This document shows positions 24,890 through 33,682 of a stretch of 64,000 bases of DNA, piece by piece. A program made the position numbers and the translations under genes. Origin of the DNA: Pseudomonadota bacterium (lineage in GTDB: Bacteria > Myxococcota_A > Polyangia > Polyangiales > Polyangiaceae); contig JAEYWK010000153.1 in NCBI GenBank assembly GCA_023431345.1, positions 1 through 64,000 of the forward strand. Direction: 5' to 3'. The notes under the pieces were generated by a model that saw only the letters and a list, made by a program, of their open reading frames with translations, searched no databases and was not told the origin of the DNA. Positions within the stretch are counted from its first letter, which is position 1; each line of letters begins with the position of its first letter.

Positions 24890-26899
24890 CTACGGCAGCG
24901 CGGCGGCGGCGGTCAGCTCAGCGAGCAGGCCGCTCAGGTCGCTCAGGAGGAAGGGTTTGCCGAGGCTGGCGGTGAAGCCGAACTGCTTCGGGTCGGCCAT
25001 GATGGGGTCGTCGGAGTAGCCGCTGGAGGCGACGATGGGTACGCGCGGCAACAGCTGGCGCAAGGGGCCGACGACGTCGCGCCCGCCCTCGCCAGAGCGC
25101 ACCGTGAGGTCGAGCAGCAGCGCGGCAAGGCTCTTTCCCTCGTCGAGCAACGCGCGCACGCGCGTGACGGCTTGCGTGCCGTCGTTGGTCAAGATCGGCT
25201 CGTAGCCGATGCGTGCCAGCATGCTGCCCGCGACGCGACGCACCATCTCGTCGTCGTCCATGACGAGCACGAGCCCCTTGCCACGCCGAGCTTCGACGAT
25301 GGGCGGGGACGGCGGCGCTTTCGCCACGTCGATCGACGCCGGTAGCCAAACGTGAAAAGTAGCGCCGGCGCCGGGCGGCGAGTCGACCTCGACGTTGCCG
25401 TCGTGCTTCTTCAAGATCGCGTAGGTCGTGGTGAGACCCAAGCCGCTCCCCTCCGCCTTGGTCGTGAAGAACGGATCGAAGATTCGATCGACGATCGCGG
25501 GCTCGACGCCGCCACCCTGGTCCGCGAAGCTGAGCTTAACGTAGCGCCCGGCCGCCAGCGGCCCGGGCGATGACTCAAAAAGCTCGATGTTTCGCGCGCT
25601 GATCCGCAGCAAGCCGCCCGCTGGCATCGCCTGCTTGGCGTTGATGATCAAGTTACCCAAGGCCTGCGACAGCTGATTCCCGTCGAACTCGGCCGACCAC
25701 AGGCTGGCCTCGAGGTCGAACGCGACCTTGACGTTGCTGCCGCTGAGCGCGAACTCGGCGCATTGCTCGACGCAGCTCGCGACCGAGCCCACCTTGCGCA
25801 CCGGCGCCCCGCCCTTGGCAAATGCGAGCAGCTGCGCCGTGAGCCCCTTGGCGCGATCGAACGCCTGATGGGCGAGCTGCAAGTGACCGGACGCGGTAGG
25901 GTTGTCGACCACTGCTTCGCGGGCCAAATCGAGGTGCCCGTAGAGACCGCTCAGCAGGTTGTTGAAATCGTGCGCGATGCCTGCCGCGAGCACGCCGAGC
26001 GACTCGAGCTTGGCCGCGCGTTCCATGCTGAGGGCCAGCTGCGCCAGGGATTGCTCCGCCTGCTTGCGAGCGGTGACGTTGATGAGCGTGATGAAATTGG
26101 CGGGGCGGCCTTCGTACTCGATGGAGCGAGAGTACTGCTCGACCCAGCGCACCTCACCGGTTCTGGTGAGCATGCGATAGGTGTAGTGCGGCAGCGTATC
26201 GAGCTCACCGGCTTGTTTGCGCCGCGCTTGGTCGCTGGCGAACGCCAGATCGTCGGGATGAATCAGCTTCGAGAAGTCGATGACGCTCCAGCTCGACATC
26301 TCTTCGACGGTGTAGCCGTTGATGTCGGACACGGCTTGATTGACGAAGCGCAAGCGACTGTCTTGCATGATCGCGATACCGAGCATCGACTGCTCGGCGA
26401 TCACGCGGAAGCGCTCTTCGCCTTCGCCGGCGCGCTCCTCCGCCAGCTTGCGGTCCGTGATGTCCTCGAGCATGCCCAAGATCTGCTGTTCGCCGCGGGG
26501 GCCGATGGGCACGAGCACCGCCGTCATCGCGCCGCACACGCGCGAGCCATCGGGCCGCAGCGTCCACAGCTCGAGCGCGTCCACTCTGCCAGTGGCGCGG
26601 AGCGCTTCGACCATACGTGCGCGGTCGGCCGGGTCTTCGTAGCGGCTGACTAGATCGGAGTCGAGCAACGCTTGGCGCGAGGGCTCGCCCGCCATTTGGA
26701 CGGCGGCCTGGTTGCAGTCGAGCATGCGCCCATCCAGGCTGGAGACGAACACGCCCACGTTCAGGTTGTCGAGCAGCAGCTGGTAGCGCTTGCTGCCGCG
26801 CTGGGAATGCTCGAGCGCGTCCTCGAGCTCGAGCACCCGCGCGCGTAGCGCGCCCAATTCGCGCTCCCGCGCGAGCTCGTTCGTCGGTTGGCCTGACAT
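24890..26899 (-). CDS. PAS-PAS hybrid histidine kinase with C-terminal receiver
   Basis: 669 aa, ATG. Layout: short coiled coil (10-35), PAS 1 (about 40-150), PAS 2 (about 160-280), HisKA with H310 (GIAHDFNNLL), N box (LGNLIINAKQAM), G1 (DQGGGV), F box (FDPFFTT), G2 (GSGLGL), and a receiver from about 542 with acidic pocket DDD and phospho-acceptor D597 (LLLDLTV). The conserved Lys is in ASLGKPF. No membrane segment is present: a soluble sensor, the ligand presumably bound by the PAS domains. The HDFNN H-box is typical of orphan hybrid kinases in myxobacteria. A short intrinsic terminator and a leader able to form alternative stems precede it. Confidence 0.93.
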   Translation of the reverse strand: MSGQPTNELARERELGALRARVLELEDALEHSQRGSKRYQLLLDNLNVGVFVSSLDGRMLDCNQAAVQMAGEPSRQALLDSDLVSRYEDPADRARMVEALRATGRVDALELWTLRPDGSRVCGAMTAVLVPIGPRGEQQILGMLEDITDRKLAEERAGEGEERFRVIAEQSMLGIAIMQDSRLRFVNQAVSDINGYTVEEMSSWSVIDFSKLIHPDDLAFASDQARRKQAGELDTLPHYTYRMLTRTGEVRWVEQYSRSIEYEGRPANFITLINVTARKQAEQSLAQLALSMERAAKLESLGVLAAGIAHDFNNLLSGLYGHLDLAREAVVDNPTASGHLQLAHQAFDRAKGLTAQLLAFAKGGAPVRKVGSVASCVEQCAEFALSGSNVKVAFDLEASLWSAEFDGNQLSQALGNLIINAKQAMPAGGLLRISARNIELFESSPGPLAAGRYVKLSFADQGGGVEPAIVDRIFDPFFTTKAEGSGLGLTTTYAILKKHDGNVEVDSPPGAGATFHVWLPASIDVAKAPPSPPIVEARRGKGLVLVMDDDEMVRRVAGSMLARIGYEPILTNDGTQAVTRVRALLDEGKSLAALLLDLTVRSGEGGRDVVGPLRQLLPRVPIVASSGYSDDPIMADPKQFGFTASLGKPFLLSDLSGLLAELTAAAALP

Positions 26900-26973
26900 G
26901 CGGTGCCAACCTACATGACGGCCGCCTCCAGCTCGGCATAACCGTCTCTAGACATGAAGGCCCGCAAAACCCC

Positions 26974-27058
26974 GCCTCCGCCTCCGCGAAACTCGCAAAA
27001 ATCCGCGAACTCGCGGCAAAGGCGGAGGCAGCCTCCCCCGCTCCACTCCGCCTCCGCC
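26974..27058 (-). promoter_or_regulatory. leader with mutually exclusive stems upstream of hybrid kinase
   Basis: GCCTCCGCC lies at 26974-26982 and 27050-27058, and its exact complement GGCGGAGGC at 27021-27029. The middle element can pair with either outer copy but not both. Because it lies between the stop at 27108 and the kinase start at 26899, it may act as a terminator/antiterminator switch in the transcript. A short terminator-like hairpin is nested inside the downstream alternative. No ligand is implied. Confidence 0.35.
26997..27016 (-). terminator. short intrinsic terminator
   Basis: On this strand CCGCGAGTTCGCGG forms a 5-6 bp GC stem and is followed by A and five T. It lies 92 nt after the stop of the lipoprotein gene at 27108 and 98 nt before the histidine kinase start. 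It is the clearest intrinsic terminator-like element seen in the window. The stem is short, so efficiency is uncertain. Confidence 0.45.
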
Positions 27059-27107
27059 GCGTGGGGCGAGCGAGAGCCTCACCGCTCTCGCTCGCCGACG
27101 CGGGCGA

Positions 27108-28346
27108 CTACTTCGAGGCGGGCTTGGCCGGGGCGGCTGGCGCGAGGGCCCCCGACTTGTCGTCGAACGACGCCGCCGAGGGCTTCGCCGCGGCAGGAGC
27201 CGCAGCCGCCGCAGGGGCCGCAGCGGGCGTGGAGGCGGCCGCAGCGGGCGCCGGCGTCGCAGCGGGGGCGGCAGCCTTCGTCGCCGGCTTCTCCACCTTC
27301 ACGAAGCGTAGGGTCATGCGATCGCTCTCGCCGATCGCGAGGTACTTGTCCCTATCCTTCTCACCGCCACGTAGCGTCGGCGGTAGCGACCAGACGCCGT
27401 CCGGATGATCCTTGGTATCCTTCGGGTTCGCGTTCACCTCGGACTTGGCGGCCAGCTTGAAGCCAGCGGCCTCCACCGTTTCGATCACGAAGGCTTCGGG
27501 CAGGTAGCCCTTCTTCGACATCTCTTCCGGATTGCTGCCGGCCGGCGCGCGCTGCTGCTCGACGCCCAGGATGCCCTTGGGCTTGAGCGCGCGATGAAAC
27601 TCGGCGAGCCAGGGCTCGAGCACCTTGTTGTTGTACATGCCGTGCGCGCCGCGAATCAGGAGCACCGCGTCCAGCTTGCCATCGAGCGGGAGCTTCGGCG
27701 CCTTCGGGTCGAACACGACCGTCTCGACTTTGCCGTAAACCTCGGGCAAACGCTCCAAGAAGTACTTCGTGCGCAGCCCGTACAGCGTGCTGCGCTCGGT
27801 CCGCGGCCCGTTCGGATCGACCGAGGTCACGTAGAGCTTGCCGCTCTTGGCCAGCGTCGGCGCGAGCAGCTCGGTGTACCAGCCCTCACCAGGACCGTAC
27901 TCGAGCACGGTCATGTTCGGCCTGAGCCCGAACAGCTCCAGCGTCTCCTGCGGGTGCCGCTGCGCGTCACGGGCGACGTCGTTCGACTTGCGGTGCGGTG
28001 CCTTGAGCGCGGCGGTGAGCGCGGCTTTGAGGGACGGGTACGCCTTCTCGGCCAGCGGCTTCAGGCTCTGCCGCAGCTCGGGCGTGAGCCGGGCCTGCTC
28101 CGCGCGGTGCTCTTCCTCGAGCTTGGCGAAGTCCTCCTCGAGCTTCTTCTGCTCCGCGATCCGCTTCTGCTCCTCCGGAGTTGGCGCAGGTGGTGGCGGC
28201 GGCGCGGGCGGCGAAGTCGGCGCGGGAGCGGCCACGGCGGCGCCCGGCTCTGCCACGGGCTCCGGGGCTTCTGGCGGCGGCGGCGAGCCGCAGCCCCAGG
28301 CCAACATCAACGCACACAACGGCACTAGTTTCTGTCGCGTTCCCAT
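27108..28346 (-). CDS. exported lipoprotein with COG4798-like methyltransferase fold
   Basis: 412 aa from ATG 28346, which places a proper signal peptide and lipobox (LAWGC) at the N-terminus; a longer in-frame start at 28409 adds 21 residues. Next come a Pro-rich linker, a charged coiled-coil (EQKRIAEQKKLEEDFAKLEE), and then a class I methyltransferase core with motif I VLEYGPGEGWYTELL, 'VTSVDPNGP', 'LDAVLLIRGAHGMY' and 'ALKPKGILGVEQQRAP'. This matches the 'predicted methyltransferase' family, whose members commonly carry signal peptides. The last 65 residues are an Ala/Pro/Lys low-complexity tail. The substrate is unknown, and it is unclear how SAM would be supplied outside the cytosol. Confidence 0.82.
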   Translation of the reverse strand: MGTRQKLVPLCALMLAWGCGSPPPPEAPEPVAEPGAAVAAPAPTSPPAPPPPPAPTPEEQKRIAEQKKLEEDFAKLEEEHRAEQARLTPELRQSLKPLAEKAYPSLKAALTAALKAPHRKSNDVARDAQRHPQETLELFGLRPNMTVLEYGPGEGWYTELLAPTLAKSGKLYVTSVDPNGPRTERSTLYGLRTKYFLERLPEVYGKVETVVFDPKAPKLPLDGKLDAVLLIRGAHGMYNNKVLEPWLAEFHRALKPKGILGVEQQRAPAGSNPEEMSKKGYLPEAFVIETVEAAGFKLAAKSEVNANPKDTKDHPDGVWSLPPTLRGGEKDRDKYLAIGESDRMTLRFVKVEKPATKAAAPAATPAPAAAASTPAAAPAAAAAPAAAKPSAASFDDKSGALAPAAPAKPASK

Positions 28347-28422
28347 GCCGCTCGATAGCGGCGAACGCTCGCGAAGAAAACCCCCGGCCGCCAAAATCTT
28401 TCTCGGCATTTCGCGACAGAAA
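28329..28422 (-). promoter_or_regulatory. nested inverted repeats around the translation start
   Basis: TTTCTGTCGCG at 28329-28339 and its exact complement CGCGACAGAAA at 28412-28422 form an 11-bp stem that brackets the ATG at 28346; the proximal arm covers codons 3-6. Inside it, GCCGCT-CGAT-AGCGGC at 28347-28362 is a 6-bp hairpin touching the start codon. No ribosome-binding site is visible. In the transcript this could hide the start and control translation. Confidence 0.4.
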
Positions 28423-28521
28423 CGCCGCGCTTTGCCTCAGGAATAAACCTCTCGCACGAACGGTTCGCGGAGCAGCCGGGCTCTTCGCCACGGCCTGAGG
28501 CTGCAGCTCTCGCCTCTCCGC

Positions 28522-29949
28522 TCAAAGATGGGGATGATCGAGGATGCCGAGATCGGTCGAGAGGCTGATGATGGTGCCGCGCGGCACGGTGCTGTCGCAA
28601 GCGGGCACGCTGAACGAAAGGCCGACGTCGCTGTCTTTGCCGCTCGGAACCACCAGCATGAAGTTCAGGTTGACGTAGTTGGTAGGCGCGAGCTCGGCCG
28701 CGTCTTGCTCACCGGCGTAGCGACCCTCGACCCCCACACCGAGCGCGATGCGGTGCTTGTCGCCCGCGCGCAAGAGCCCCGACAAGATCACGGCCGCTCC
28801 GCCGTCGAGCGACTTGAGTGAGCTGGCCTCTTCCGGCACCGCGTCGTCGTTCACGCGGAAGTAGTCGAAGCCGACGCGCCCGCGCAGCTCGAGATCGAAG
28901 CGCGCGCCGAGCGCAATACGACCTCCGGCCGCGGCCGCCACGAGCGCGTGCGTGCCTTTGTCGCCCACCACCTCCGTTCCCGTCGGATCTCCGTGGTCGA
29001 CGCGCGCGTCGACGCCGACGTAGTACGCCTCGGCGGCGCGCTGGGCCAACTCGATCTGCGAGAAAGCGCGGGCCCGCGCTGACTCGACGCCCGCCGAGCG
29101 CACCTCGCTTCCGCAAGCGAGCGCGCTCGCCTCGCCAGTTCGGAGCAGCTCCTGCACGCAGCGCTCGACGTCGGGTGACTGGGTGAGCACCGCTTCCAAA
29201 TCGTCTGCGTATTTGCCTTCCTCAGCGAGCCAGCTCGTCACCGCAGCGTCGAGGGCGCGCACGCTCAGCGGCGCCGTCAAGTTGACGCGCAGGCGGCCGG
29301 ACACATAGCGACGGTCATCGCTCGTGCCCCGCTGCAGGTCTATTGGAGCGCTCACGCCGAGATCGAGCAAGCGCCCCGCGAGCAGGCTCTCGGGGTCGAG
29401 GAGCGCCAGCGGATTGATGGTGATGGTGCCCACGCCCTTGCTGCCGCTACGCGTGCCCGACAGCGTGACCGCGCCGCCGGCGAGGTTGATCGGCTGGATG
29501 GACTCGACCGGATCACTCTGCGCGGCGGAGCCGGACTTGTTGGTCGACGTCTGCCGGTCCGGCTGCTGCGCGTGCCGCAGCCGCTCGTCGAACGCCGCCT
29601 TCGCGGCGGGATCGAAGGCCGCCACCGGCTCCGCGTCGCTCGGGAACAAGTCCGCGAGGGCGCTGCAGGTGCGGGGGTTCTTTTCGGGCGCGATGCGCGC
29701 GCACATCCCGCCGAGAGGGATGGTGGTGAGCAGCGTCTGCTCGTTGGATTTGAGCTCGGCGATCTTTTCGGCGTTGGCGGTGAGCTCGTCGACCGTCGCG
29801 CTCAGCTGCTTGATCGCGGCGCGATTGGCGAACACGGGCTCGCAGGCGCGCTCCACCTTCACGATCAGCTCGGCGCACTGCGAGTCCGCGGCGCGCGCGG
29901 CGCGCGGCAGGGCGAGCGCCGCTGCCGCGAGCAGGAGCGCGCGCTTCAT
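28522..29949 (-). CDS. secreted protein of unknown function, likely outer-membrane associated
   Basis: 475 aa, ATG. A Sec signal peptide ends at ...RAARAADS. Residues about 25-90 are helical and may be a coiled coil (AIKQLSATVDELTANAEKIA). The second half alternates short strands rich in Gly and aromatic residues ('GGRIALGARFDLELRGRVGF', 'ALGVGVEGRYAG', 'YVNLNFMLVVPSG', 'DVGLSFSVP'), which suggests a small beta-barrel or beta-sandwich. Four or more Cys residues in the first half may form disulphides. The family is not recognised. Its start overlaps the stop of the upstream 111-aa gene (ATGA), so the two form a unit. Confidence 0.72.
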   Translation of the reverse strand: MKRALLLAAAALALPRAARAADSQCAELIVKVERACEPVFANRAAIKQLSATVDELTANAEKIAELKSNEQTLLTTIPLGGMCARIAPEKNPRTCSALADLFPSDAEPVAAFDPAAKAAFDERLRHAQQPDRQTSTNKSGSAAQSDPVESIQPINLAGGAVTLSGTRSGSKGVGTITINPLALLDPESLLAGRLLDLGVSAPIDLQRGTSDDRRYVSGRLRVNLTAPLSVRALDAAVTSWLAEEGKYADDLEAVLTQSPDVERCVQELLRTGEASALACGSEVRSAGVESARARAFSQIELAQRAAEAYYVGVDARVDHGDPTGTEVVGDKGTHALVAAAAGGRIALGARFDLELRGRVGFDYFRVNDDAVPEEASSLKSLDGGAAVILSGLLRAGDKHRIALGVGVEGRYAGEQDAAELAPTNYVNLNFMLVVPSGKDSDVGLSFSVPACDSTVPRGTIISLSTDLGILDHPHL

Positions 29950-30281
29950 TGGACGGCCATGCCCCAGATGACCGTCGACGAGATGTCTTCGAAGACGTGG
30001 GGCACTTCGTCCTCGAGCACGACGAGCTTTCCCAGCTCCCCCGCGTCGAGATCGACCACGATCATCAAGCGGCGCACGCTCGCCGAGGATGGCACGATCC
30101 CCGTGACCTCGACGCGTTGCCCCGGCGCGATGCTCAGCATCTCGGGCGCGGGGACCGGCTGCTGGTGGCGCGGCACCCAGCCCACGACGAGCAGCACGGC
30201 GCCCGTGCTCGCCAGGTCGCTCGCGAACGCTACCTTGTAGCTCTTACCGGCCCGAATCGGCGGATGCATCGTCGTCGGCAT
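29946..30281 (-). CDS. hypothetical 111-aa beta-rich protein coupled to secreted protein
   Basis: ATG with a GGGAGA ribosome-binding site 4 nt upstream. The sequence alternates short hydrophobic strands (KVAFAS, AVLLVVGWVP, EVTGIVP, RLMIVVDLDA, LVVLED) without a signal peptide or membrane helix. 'RAGKSYKVAFASDLASTGAV' at the start and 'VEVTGIVPSSASVRRLMIVV' suggest a beta-sandwich. The family is not recognised. It overlaps the downstream secreted-protein gene by 4 nt, so their products probably act together or share regulation. Confidence 0.65.
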   Translation of the reverse strand: MPTTMHPPIRAGKSYKVAFASDLASTGAVLLVVGWVPRHQQPVPAPEMLSIAPGQRVEVTGIVPSSASVRRLMIVVDLDAGELGKLVVLEDEVPHVFEDISSTVIWGMAVQ

Positions 30282-30366
30282 GAAGTCTCCCGAGCCGCGA
30301 CCAGGGCGGCCCTTTGGTTAGACTCCAGCCTCGCCAGGCGCTCCATGGTCATTTCTCGACGGGTTT

Positions 30367-31050
30367 TCACGCAGACGGAGCGGCGAGCGCGCGGCACAGC
30401 GGGCAACTGCTCGCCGCGTGCGGCACGGCGCGCCGGTGCAGATCCAAGATCGCTCGCGAGATGGTGGCGAGCTCGCGACGTACCTCGCGCCGGCGCCCCG
30501 CCACGCGCTCGATCTTCATCGAGTCGTAGGCCGTCGTTTGGTGGCGCATCCAGGCGATGACGGCCGACTCAGCGCGCCGCTCGATCGAAATGCGCTCGGT
30601 GCGGGCGACCGTCCCGCTACCAACGGGCGTAGCGTGCGCCGTCACGCGGCGCGCCATCTCCTTGCCCAGCGCCGCGAACTCGGGCGCGAAGCGCAAGAAC
30701 GCGCGCACTTCGAGCTCGAACGACGCGACGTAGGCGACTTGCTCTCGCTCCCTCCGCGCCGCCGCCGAGGCGCGCTTCTTCGCGTACGCCTCCGTGCCGC
30801 GCTCGGCTTCGAGCGCCGCCTTGGCCGCTTCGATGTTCTCGCGCGGCGCCCACAAACCCTTCGAGAACGCCTTACGCCCGCGCTTCTCGATGATGGCCCA
30901 CGATGGCCCCAGCGCCTTCACACGCCGAGTCAGGCCCGCGTCGCCGGGAGGCAAGCACGCCCAGCCGAGCGGCGCGGCGCGCTGGCTGCCATCGGGCGCC
31001 AAGAATACGGTCGGTTGCGCGGTCGGAGCCAGCACGAGCGCTTCGTTCAC
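30367..31050 (-). CDS. DUF2293 domain protein
   Basis: 227 aa, GTG start. The C-terminal part 'RRVTAHATPVGSGTVARTER', 'AVIAWMRHQTTAYDSM' and 'AGRRREVRRELA' matches DUF2293, found in bacteria and fungi and of unknown role. The N-terminal 100 residues contain 'PPGDAGLTRRVKALGPSWAI' and a highly charged Ala/Arg/Glu helix. A CPLC pair near the C-terminus may bind metal. It is divergent from the TPR-protein gene (109 bp), with no other neighbour on its strand. Confidence 0.75.
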   Translation of the reverse strand: MNEALVLAPTAQPTVFLAPDGSQRAAPLGWACLPPGDAGLTRRVKALGPSWAIIEKRGRKAFSKGLWAPRENIEAAKAALEAERGTEAYAKKRASAAARREREQVAYVASFELEVRAFLRFAPEFAALGKEMARRVTAHATPVGSGTVARTERISIERRAESAVIAWMRHQTTAYDSMKIERVAGRRREVRRELATISRAILDLHRRAVPHAASSCPLCRALAAPSA

Positions 31051-31159
31051 TCGCGCACCTTAACTTGCGTCGGCGCGCGCGGGGAAGACACCCGAAAGCT
31101 CGCGCTGACCGGGCGGCGGTTTCGGGCTAATGTCGTCGGTTCGCTCGACATCAGAAACC

Positions 31160-33664
31160 ATGGACCAGACCAAACTCGATCCGCACGACCTCCCGAACGA
31201 AGCTGCCGCGCGCGCCGAGCTCGGCGAGCGCCTGAAGGGCCGCGCCCGCGAGACGTTCCAGCGCGGCGAGCTGATCTCGGCGATGCTGTTCGCCTCCGAC
31301 GCGCTCATGCTGTTTCCGAACGAGCGCTCGTACCTGGACTTGGCCGACGAGATCGCGCTGGCTTCACCGGATCCGCTGGCCACGGTGCCGGTCGCGACGG
31401 GCGCGGTGCACGTGGCGACGGCGGCCGTGCGCGCGCGCATCTTGATGATGCAAAAGCGCTTACCGGAGGCGATTGAGCTGCTCTGCAAGGTGATCGACGT
31501 AGCGCCCGACCTCGGCTACTTGCCGTGGATCGCGCGCTGGTGCCAGCCGGAGGTGATCTCGCGCTTGGGCTGGGAAGTGTTCGGTAAGCACGTCGTACGC
31601 ACGGTGCTGCGCGCCGGCCTGCAGGTGCCGGCCAAGCCCGCGCCCGACGACCCGCGCTTGGTGAACGTCAAGGCGGGGGCTGACTTGTTCGCCGCGCTCC
31701 GCCAGCAATTCCCGAACGAGGTAGCGCTCTACTTCGGAGAAACGATGCTGCGCCGCCGGCTCGACGATCCGAGCGCGACGCTGGCGGTGGCCCTGGAGGG
31801 GGTGCGGCGCTTTCCCCAAGATTGGAAGGTGCAAACCGCCACCGCCAACGCCTTCCGCCAAGCCGGCCGTCCCGAGGACGCGCTGAGCCACGCCAGAAAC
31901 GCCTTGGCTATCGACGCCAAGGACAACTCACCGCTGTTCGACGCGGGCTGGGCCTTCGTGGAAGCGCAGCAGTTCGACCGCGCGACCCAGGTGTTCCACG
32001 AGCTGCTCTCGCGCGAGCCCGACTACGACGACGCCCGCCCCTCCTTTCACTACGCGCGCTTCCGCGGCTACGGCACCCCGGAAGATCGCCAGGCTCTGTT
32101 CATGCTGCGGGAGAAGGAGTGGTGGAGCACGCTGACGCGCGCGCTCTGCGAGGAGCTCGAGCCCACGCAGCCCTTCTACAATTTCTTGCCCGGTCCCGGC
32201 GACGCCGCGGCCGTCGCGGGGCGCTCGTTCGCTCGAGAGCTCGCGCCCATCGTGCGCTGCTGTGGCCAGGGCCTCGAGTGCAGCATCGCGCTCGAGAGCA
32301 AGTACCTGGAAGCGCCGAGCGCCAACCTGGCCTTCGACCTCGTCATGCGCAGCATGGGCGCGCGCGGCACCCTCGACGTCGAGGTCGAGGAGGTGCAACA
32401 GCCCGACCCTCGCGCCGACAAGGGTCAGGTGCAGTACCGGCTCTGGAGCTACCAGGGCACGGCCGCGCAGCGCGTCTATCAGGCCGCTGACCCGCGCGCG
32501 CAGCAGGTGATTGGCGGCATCGCCCAGCAGGTGTTCCGCCGAGAAGGCTGGGACGAGGCCGCGCGCGCGGTGGCGGAGCAGTGGGGTGAGCCATGGCTGC
32601 ACGGCTTCCTCGCCGTCATGACCGACCCACCCCTGCCTCCCCCGGACTCGGGCTTCGACGGGTTCTACTGGACGTTCCGCTGTCAGGTGGCAGCGGCGCT
32701 CGTGCTGTCGCACCTCGGCGCGTGGGAGTCAGGGTCCGCCAAGGGCGCCGTGTACTCGCTGGTGCTGGGTCCCTCCGACTGGACGACGGCGGCGGGCATC
32801 ATCGCGCTCGGCTTCCGCGCGAAGCAGAACCCGGCGCTACGTCCAGAGGTCGAGCAGCTGTTCAATTGGCTGCGCTCTCAAGCTCCGGCGCGTGGCTTCA
32901 CGGAGTGGGAGCACGTGCTGCCCCACGTCTGGCTCGGGCTGGGCGACCACCCCGAGGCCACGCAGCGAGGGCTAGAGGCTTGGATCGAGCAGCTCGAGAG
33001 CGATCCGGCCAAGAGCAATCGTTGCAAGCCGCCGACGCGCCGCTACTGCGGGCTGACGCTCGAGCAGTACGCTGAGTTTTGCAGCGAACGTGACAAGATC
33101 ATGGCTCAGATCGGCCACCGTGGTCCCGCCGCGATGGCGGGCGCCGTGCTCGGCTCGGCGCCGCCCGAGATGGTGGAGCTGCTGCAGCGCTTCAAGCTGC
33201 CGATGCGGCAAGACGAGACAGGCGGCCTCATGCTGTACATCCCCGAGTGGCAGGAGGCGCTCAACAACAGCCGCTCCCTCCACGAGCGCTTCATCGAGCT
33301 GCAGGAGCTGCAAGCTTTCGCCAAGATGGGCGTGAGCGGCGAGGAGAAGGCGGCGCTCGATCGAATCCGCGACGGGAACATGGACATGCACTTGCGCATG
33401 GCGCAGGCGCAGCAAGCTCAACACGCCATGAAGCAGGGCGACGGCGGCGATCCGGATCCGCTCGTCTTTCCGGGGCAGCCGGTCGCCAAGCTCAGTGATT
33501 ATGTCGGCATCCTCAAGGGCATGCAGACGGGCGACATGATGGGCGCGCTCGGACGCTATGGCCTGGACATGGTGAGCTACGGCCAAGTGGCGACCGCTTG
33601 GGGCGCCAAGCTGGCGGCCGATCCGCTGCTGACCGAGAAATTCACGCGGATGATGACCGGCTAA
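31160..33664 (+). CDS. large TPR-containing cytosolic protein
   Basis: 834 aa from ATG 31160; a start 10 codons upstream is possible. Residues about 20-330 are helical with TPR-like pairs, clearest at 'ATLAVALEGVRRFPQDWKVQ', 'ANAFRQAGRPEDALSHARNA' and 'GWAFVEAQQFDRATQVFHEL'. The central 330-640 region has Trp-rich segments ('FDGFYWTFRCQVAAALVLSH') and no motif I recognise. A Gln/Met/Ala-rich helix (MRMAQAQQAQHAMKQGDG-like) lies near the C-terminus. No signal peptide. It is probably a scaffold or partner protein; no enzyme function can be assigned. Confidence 0.75.
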   Translation: MDQTKLDPHDLPNEAAARAELGERLKGRARETFQRGELISAMLFASDALMLFPNERSYLDLADEIALASPDPLATVPVATGAVHVATAAVRARILMMQKRLPEAIELLCKVIDVAPDLGYLPWIARWCQPEVISRLGWEVFGKHVVRTVLRAGLQVPAKPAPDDPRLVNVKAGADLFAALRQQFPNEVALYFGETMLRRRLDDPSATLAVALEGVRRFPQDWKVQTATANAFRQAGRPEDALSHARNALAIDAKDNSPLFDAGWAFVEAQQFDRATQVFHELLSREPDYDDARPSFHYARFRGYGTPEDRQALFMLREKEWWSTLTRALCEELEPTQPFYNFLPGPGDAAAVAGRSFARELAPIVRCCGQGLECSIALESKYLEAPSANLAFDLVMRSMGARGTLDVEVEEVQQPDPRADKGQVQYRLWSYQGTAAQRVYQAADPRAQQVIGGIAQQVFRREGWDEAARAVAEQWGEPWLHGFLAVMTDPPLPPPDSGFDGFYWTFRCQVAAALVLSHLGAWESGSAKGAVYSLVLGPSDWTTAAGIIALGFRAKQNPALRPEVEQLFNWLRSQAPARGFTEWEHVLPHVWLGLGDHPEATQRGLEAWIEQLESDPAKSNRCKPPTRRYCGLTLEQYAEFCSERDKIMAQIGHRGPAAMAGAVLGSAPPEMVELLQRFKLPMRQDETGGLMLYIPEWQEALNNSRSLHERFIELQELQAFAKMGVSGEEKAALDRIRDGNMDMHLRMAQAQQAQHAMKQGDGGDPDPLVFPGQPVAKLSDYVGILKGMQTGDMMGALGRYGLDMVSYGQVATAWGAKLAADPLLTEKFTRMMTG

Positions 33665-33682
33665 TGGTCGCGAGGGAGCGGG

